In this document: one piece after another, positions 60,877 through 64,000 of the stretch
Numbering within the stretch: position 1 is the first letter of the stretch
Layout of the letters: every line of letters starts with the position of its first letter
Program-made: the position numbers and the translations under genes
The notes under the pieces: model-generated
Told to the model about the DNA's origin: nothing
Seen by the model: only the letters and a program-made list of their open reading frames with translations
The model's database searches: none
Source of the DNA: Chersky-840 sp963764205
GTDB lineage: Bacteria > Actinomycetota > Acidimicrobiia > Acidimicrobiales > UBA8190
Direction of reading: 5' to 3'
Assembly: GCA_963764205.1 (NCBI GenBank)
Contig: CAVXRN010000006.1
Span: 992,001-1,056,000, forward strand
DNA: 64,000 bases

Positions 60877-62004
60877 ATGGAGTTCGGGATCTTCAATGCC
60901 GTCAGCCTGCTGCCCCAGTACCGCGAGGCGCACGGCGCGGCGGCGGAGCACGACCGCATCATGGACGAGCTCGCCTACATCCGGGCGGCCGACGCGGCGG
61001 GCTTCAAGTACTCCTGGTCGTCGGAGCACCACTTCCTGACCGATTACTCCCACCTCTCGGCCAACGAGTCCTTCATGGCCTTCTCGGCCGCCCAGACCAA
61101 GAACATCCACCTCGGGTCGGGCATCTTCAACCTCACCCCGCCCGCCAACCACCCGGCCCGCGTGGCCGAGCGGGTGGCCATGCTCGACCACCTGTCCGAG
61201 GGCCGTTTCGAGTTCGGGACGGGCCGGGGATCGTCGACCACCGAGCAGAAGGGCTTCGGCATCGAGGACCAGGAGCTCACGCGCGAGATGGTGGCGGAGA
61301 CGCTCCCGCAGATCGTGCGCATGTGGAAGGAGGAGGACTACTCCTACGACGGCAAGTTCTTCTCCATGCCCACCCGCAACGTGCTGCCCAAGCCCTACAC
61401 CAACCCCCACCCGCCCCTGTGGGTGGCGGCGGGCAGCCCCGCCACCTTCGAGCTCGCCGCCCGGCAGGGACTCGGCGTGCTGTGCTTCGCCTTCGGCAAG
61501 CCCGAGGGGTTCGCTCCGCTCATCGAGAAGTACAAGAAGGAGATCGAGAACGCGGAGCCGGTCGGCGGCTACGTCAACAACAACGTCATGATCACCACCC
61601 AGATGCTGTGCCTCGAGGACGGCGGCCGGGCCCGGGATGTCTTCGCCAACATCGACGCCCATGTCCACCTGAGCCTGGTCTTCCGCTACCTCGACACGTT
61701 CCCCCGTCCCCCGGGCCTGCCGGAGTGGCCCAACCTCCTGCCGGCGTCGACCCCGGAGCAGATCAACAAGAACATCGAGAGCGGGCTCATCGCGGTGGGG
61801 AGCCCGGACGAGGTGGCACGCTCCATCCAACGCTTCGCCGACACCGGTGCGGACCAGTTGAGCTTCGGCATGCTGTCGTCGTCGATGCCCATCGAGCTGT
61901 GCGAAGAGGCCGTGGCCACCTTCGGCCAGCACGTGCTGCCCCAATTCGACAAGGACCCGATGCACAGCACGACCCGCCAGCGCATCGCCCAGGTCGGCGC
62001 CTGA
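60877..62004 (+). CDS. LLM class (F420- or flavin-dependent) oxidoreductase, 375 aa
   Basis: A TIM-barrel LLM enzyme: MEFGIFNAVSLLPQYREAHG, FKYSWSSEHHFLTDYSHLSAN (typical of alkanal monooxygenase-type members), then RFEFGTGRGSSTTEQKGFGI, PPLWVAAGSPATFELAARQGLGVL and a C-terminal half with PEQINKNIESGLIAVGSPDEVARSIQRF. Cofactor may be FMN or F420. The ATG follows GAGAGGAGTATCCGCC. A perfect KstR-type operator is 52 bp upstream, and the FadD17-like gene is divergent, so a role in lipid or steroid catabolism is likely but the reaction is unknown. Confidence 0.88.
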   Translation: MEFGIFNAVSLLPQYREAHGAAAEHDRIMDELAYIRAADAAGFKYSWSSEHHFLTDYSHLSANESFMAFSAAQTKNIHLGSGIFNLTPPANHPARVAERVAMLDHLSEGRFEFGTGRGSSTTEQKGFGIEDQELTREMVAETLPQIVRMWKEEDYSYDGKFFSMPTRNVLPKPYTNPHPPLWVAAGSPATFELAARQGLGVLCFAFGKPEGFAPLIEKYKKEIENAEPVGGYVNNNVMITTQMLCLEDGGRARDVFANIDAHVHLSLVFRYLDTFPRPPGLPEWPNLLPASTPEQINKNIESGLIAVGSPDEVARSIQRFADTGADQLSFGMLSSSMPIELCEEAVATFGQHVLPQFDKDPMHSTTRQRIAQVGA

Positions 62005-62034
62005 GCGCTCCCGCTCGGGTCGGAGGTCCTGCGC

Positions 62035-62832
62035 TCAGGTCGAACCGACCGAAGCGGTTCCGTCGACCACGAAGAACATCTCGTAGGGACCGTCGAAGTT
62101 CGGCAAGAAGCTCGGCTTGAGGCCCTCGGGGTCGTCGTCGTGGGAAGCCATCTGTGACGGGTAGGCGGCCACCGCCTCCCGCTTGCGAGCCCGGTAGCCG
62201 TCGGTGCGCACCAGTTCGGGACGCCGACCCCGCCGCAGGTGACGGGCCAGGAGCCCGGGCCGGTCGAACTGCCAGATGGGGTAAGTGCGCAACCGGACGC
62301 CCGTACCCGCCAGGGCGCGGCGCGTCGCCACGCCCAGCACGGCGTGATCCTCGTGGGGGTCGTCCTCGCCCGTGACCAGCACTTCCTCCGGTTCCCAGGC
62401 GGCCACCACCTCGGCCACGGCGGCGGCGAGGGCGTCTTCGTTCCCGGCCAGCTCGGCGTCGACGAAGGGCAGCCGGGTGACGTCGCTCTCGGCCAGACCG
62501 AGCACGCCGCAGGCGGCCCGCAGCTCGGCGCTGCGCAGTGCGGTCACCTCGACTGGGTCCCCGATCGGCGACTTGCTCCCGTCGGTGGCCACCACCAGGT
62601 GCACGGGCGTGCCGGCATCGACCTTACGCATGATGGTCGCCCCGACACCGAGCGTCTCGTCGTCGGGGTGCGGGGCCAGTACGAGGCACCGTCGCCGGGC
62701 CGCGTCATCGGTCACGTCGGCGCCGACGCGGATCAACGCGTTGCGCACCAGTACCTTCAGCATCGGGTTGAACGGTTCCACCGCGTCCTCCACGAACGCA
62801 CGCGCAGACCGGCTGAACACGGGGCGAGACAT
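62035..62832 (-). CDS. PIG-L family deacetylase
   Basis: A 265-residue metal-dependent deacetylase: LAPHPDDETLGVGATI carries the HPDD zinc/Asp motif, DGSKSPIGD the second, and TGEDDPHEDHAVLGVATRRAL the HxDH third motif. The family removes N-acetyl groups from amino sugar conjugates, such as mycothiol or lipid precursors. The C-terminal part is family-specific. It is convergent with the LLM gene and 307 bp from the next gene. Substrate not predictable; mycothiol biosynthesis (MshB) is one possibility, though the sequence is not a clear match. Confidence 0.9.
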   Translation of the reverse strand: MSRPVFSRSARAFVEDAVEPFNPMLKVLVRNALIRVGADVTDDAARRRCLVLAPHPDDETLGVGATIMRKVDAGTPVHLVVATDGSKSPIGDPVEVTALRSAELRAACGVLGLAESDVTRLPFVDAELAGNEDALAAAVAEVVAAWEPEEVLVTGEDDPHEDHAVLGVATRRALAGTGVRLRTYPIWQFDRPGLLARHLRRGRRPELVRTDGYRARKREAVAAYPSQMASHDDDPEGLKPSFLPNFDGPYEMFFVVDGTASVGST

Positions 62833-63105
62833 TATCGGGCGCCACCCGCAGTCCCCGAAGCGTCCCGGATGTCGCGCCCCCGGACGAACTAGCCTCGTTG
62901 GCGGTCACCTGTGCGTCAGTGCGGGGGGCTCAAGTGTCGTCGCCTGAGGCGGGTCCTCGTTGGTGCCGGCGCTTGGTCGGGTCGCCGCTGCTGTGTCACC
63001 CTCGGCCCCCCCGGGGTCGGCACATGCGGCGGCGGTCCCGACGCACCGCACGACCGGCGACCGGCTCGAACGCGGCGGACGACGCCGCGTATGCACGCGC
63101 CGCGC
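62833..63105. other. Intergenic stretch without a recognisable gene
   Basis: Upstream of the PIG-L gene. I see no credible ORF, RNA gene or hairpin with a T-run. Open frames here lack family features and are high-GC shadows. Confidence 0.6.
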
Positions 63106-63147
63106 GATCAGGAGGCCGCCCGATCAGGAGGCCGCCGGATCAGGAGA
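63106..63147. repeat. 16-bp tandem repeats at a gene end
   Basis: GATCAGGAGGCCGCCC (63106-63121), GATCAGGAGGCCGCCG (63122-63137) and a partial GATCAGGAG (63138-63147, one extra base) run across the stop codon of the isochorismatase-like gene at 63140. Confidence 0.8.
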
Positions 63148-63760
63148 AGGCGCCACTCACCTCGTCGGCGCTCGCCAGCGTGGCCACCAACGCCAACGTG
63201 TGACGCGTCAACGCGTCGGCGTAGTCGCGCGGGACTCCGCACACCGCGTCAGTGGCGACGACCACCCGGTAGCCGAGGTTCACCGCCTCGACCGCCAGCC
63301 CGATGATGCCCAGGTTCAGTGACACCCCGGTCGCCACCACCGTCGACACCCCCAGCGCCCGCAGCGTGGGGTCGAGGGTCGTGCCGGTGAACGGCGACAC
63401 GCCGTGTCCGCGGTGCGAGACGAGATCCCCGGGGGCGGGACCGAGCTCGGGGACGAGCTCGACGGCGGGCGTGCCGTCCACCAGGTGCTCGGGCCGGCGC
63501 AGCAGGGCCGAGATGAGCGGAGCGTTGGTGGGCGATCCTCGCCGGTCGGACCGGAACCCGGCAGTGCAGTGGACCACGGGGACCCCCGCGGCGCGCGCCG
63601 CATCAAGGAGGCGCGCGGTGTTCGCCACCAGTCCGACCTCGCGTGCCGCCGCGGCGAGCTCGGGGAAGCTCGAGAGGTCGCCCACCACGCCGCGTTGGAT
63701 CTCCATGGTCAGCACCGCGGCCTGTCCGTGTCCTACGAGATCGGTGAGGGTGACAGGCAT
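63140..63760 (-). CDS. Isochorismatase-like (cysteine hydrolase fold) protein lacking the catalytic triad
   Basis: A 206-residue isochorismatase-fold protein. The usual first Asp is Glu in VLTMEIQRGVV. The usual Lys position, in DLVSHRGHGVSPFTGTTLD, shows no Lys, and the usual nucleophile Cys is Gly in ATGVSLNLGIIGLAVEAVNLGYRVVVATDAVCG. The rest of the fold (MPVTLTDLVGHG, RLLDAARAAGVPVVHCTAG) is intact. A subgroup of actinobacterial relatives has the same substitutions, so it may be a binding protein or act by another mechanism. Its stop lies in a 16-bp repeat. Confidence 0.85.
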   Translation of the reverse strand: MPVTLTDLVGHGQAAVLTMEIQRGVVGDLSSFPELAAAAREVGLVANTARLLDAARAAGVPVVHCTAGFRSDRRGSPTNAPLISALLRRPEHLVDGTPAVELVPELGPAPGDLVSHRGHGVSPFTGTTLDPTLRALGVSTVVATGVSLNLGIIGLAVEAVNLGYRVVVATDAVCGVPRDYADALTRHTLALVATLASADEVSGAFS

Positions 63761-63797
63761 CGTCAGGACCGCAGAGGTGCGCGCCGGAGCGGCGCGG

Positions 63798-64000
63798 TCA
63801 ACCTACCGGTGACTGCGACGTGACGATGGCGTTGGCCCACTGGTAGTCGGGCTTCCCGCTGGGGGAGCGCTCGATCTTGTCCACGACGTGCAGCTGCCGC
63901 GGCACTTTGTAGCCTGCGACGTGCTGACGGCAGTGCTCCTGGACCGCTTCGAGCGACGGGGCGCTGCGGCCGGCCCGAGGCTCGACGATCGCGGCGACCC
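63798..64000 (-). CDS. Acyl-CoA synthetase C-terminus, FadD19-like (partial)
   Basis: The last 66 residues plus stop, ending in the A10 region YKVPRQLHVVDKIERSPSGKPDY, where the catalytic Lys is in SGKPDY. This end matches the C-terminus of mycobacterial FadD19-type ligases, which activate the C26 side-chain acid of steroids. The rest lies beyond the right edge. If right, the steroid cluster continues past the window. Confidence 0.75.
   Translation of the reverse strand, partial: VAAIVEPRAGRSAPSLEAVQEHCRQHVAGYKVPRQLHVVDKIERSPSGKPDYQWANAIVTSQSPVG

Noticed and set aside
58569..62120. A 1183-codon open frame on the plus strand across the FadD17-like and LLM genes
   Set aside because: It is a high-GC shadow: the minus-strand ligase and the plus-strand LLM gene in another frame have full family motifs, whereas this frame has none and an implausible composition.

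Overview
The window is high-GC DNA from an actinobacterium. Evidence for this is the abundance of F420-type enzymes (a Ddn-like reductase, three LLM oxidoreductases, a PPOX/F420 protein), a BldD-type regulator, a mycothiol-type DinB protein, and many acyl-CoA ligases and dehydrogenases. I suspect an uncultured Acidimicrobiia-like lineage, but that is inference. I see no rRNA, tRNA, CRISPR array, insertion sequence or prophage.

Layout. 1-9.4 kb (minus strand): a truncated Gfo/Idh/MocA oxidoreductase, an alpha/beta hydrolase coupled to a small NGNGH-repeat protein, a secreted beta-helix protein, a Ddn-like F420 protein, then a tight operon of PLP lyase, FGGY kinase, MFS carrier and VOC protein. 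9.4-13 kb: a PAS-GGDEF-EAL c-di-GMP protein divergent from a BldD-like regulator that keeps the charged c-di-GMP-binding residues. 13-17.3 kb (minus): aldo/keto reductase, HAD phosphatase, small protein, GH1 glucosidase, 5'-3' exonuclease. 17.4-22.6 kb (plus): a compact set of acyl-CoA ligase, barrel-fold protein, SDR, ThuA protein and two more alpha-beta barrels. 22.7-33 kb: L,D-transpeptidase, SRPBCC, PLDc_N protein, hydrolase, haloalkane-dehalogenase-like enzyme, an ECF sigma factor coupled to a DinB-like protein, and a cyclase/NTPase/TPR regulator.

33-64 kb is rich in steroid and lipid catabolism. It has a FadE26/FadE27-like pair, a thiolase, an Rv3520c-like F420 oxidoreductase, a CYP125-like P450 divergent from FadE29-ChsH2-FadE28-ChsH1-Ltp2 (the content of the mycobacterial igr operon), a FadD17-like ligase divergent from another LLM enzyme, and the tail of a FadD19-like ligase. 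Three exact matches to the mycobacterial KstR operator (TnnAACnnGTTnnA) lie in the promoters of these genes and a fourth near match lies before the P450. I read this as a KstR-type cholesterol side-chain regulon. Housekeeping and accessory genes interspersed here include PLC-type phosphoesterase, NfeD/flotillin, a zincin-like metallopeptidase, PEP mutase-like enzyme, ABC permease, an ECF sigma factor with a membrane partner, PIG-L deacetylase and an isochorismatase-like protein.

Data caveat: ten genes carry eleven frameshifts, all of the same sign. Most are repaired by restoring one CG dinucleotide in a CGCG-type run. I treat these as probable sequence errors, not pseudogenes, and annotate the genes across them. 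Short tandem duplications of 15-20 bp recur near gene starts and stops.
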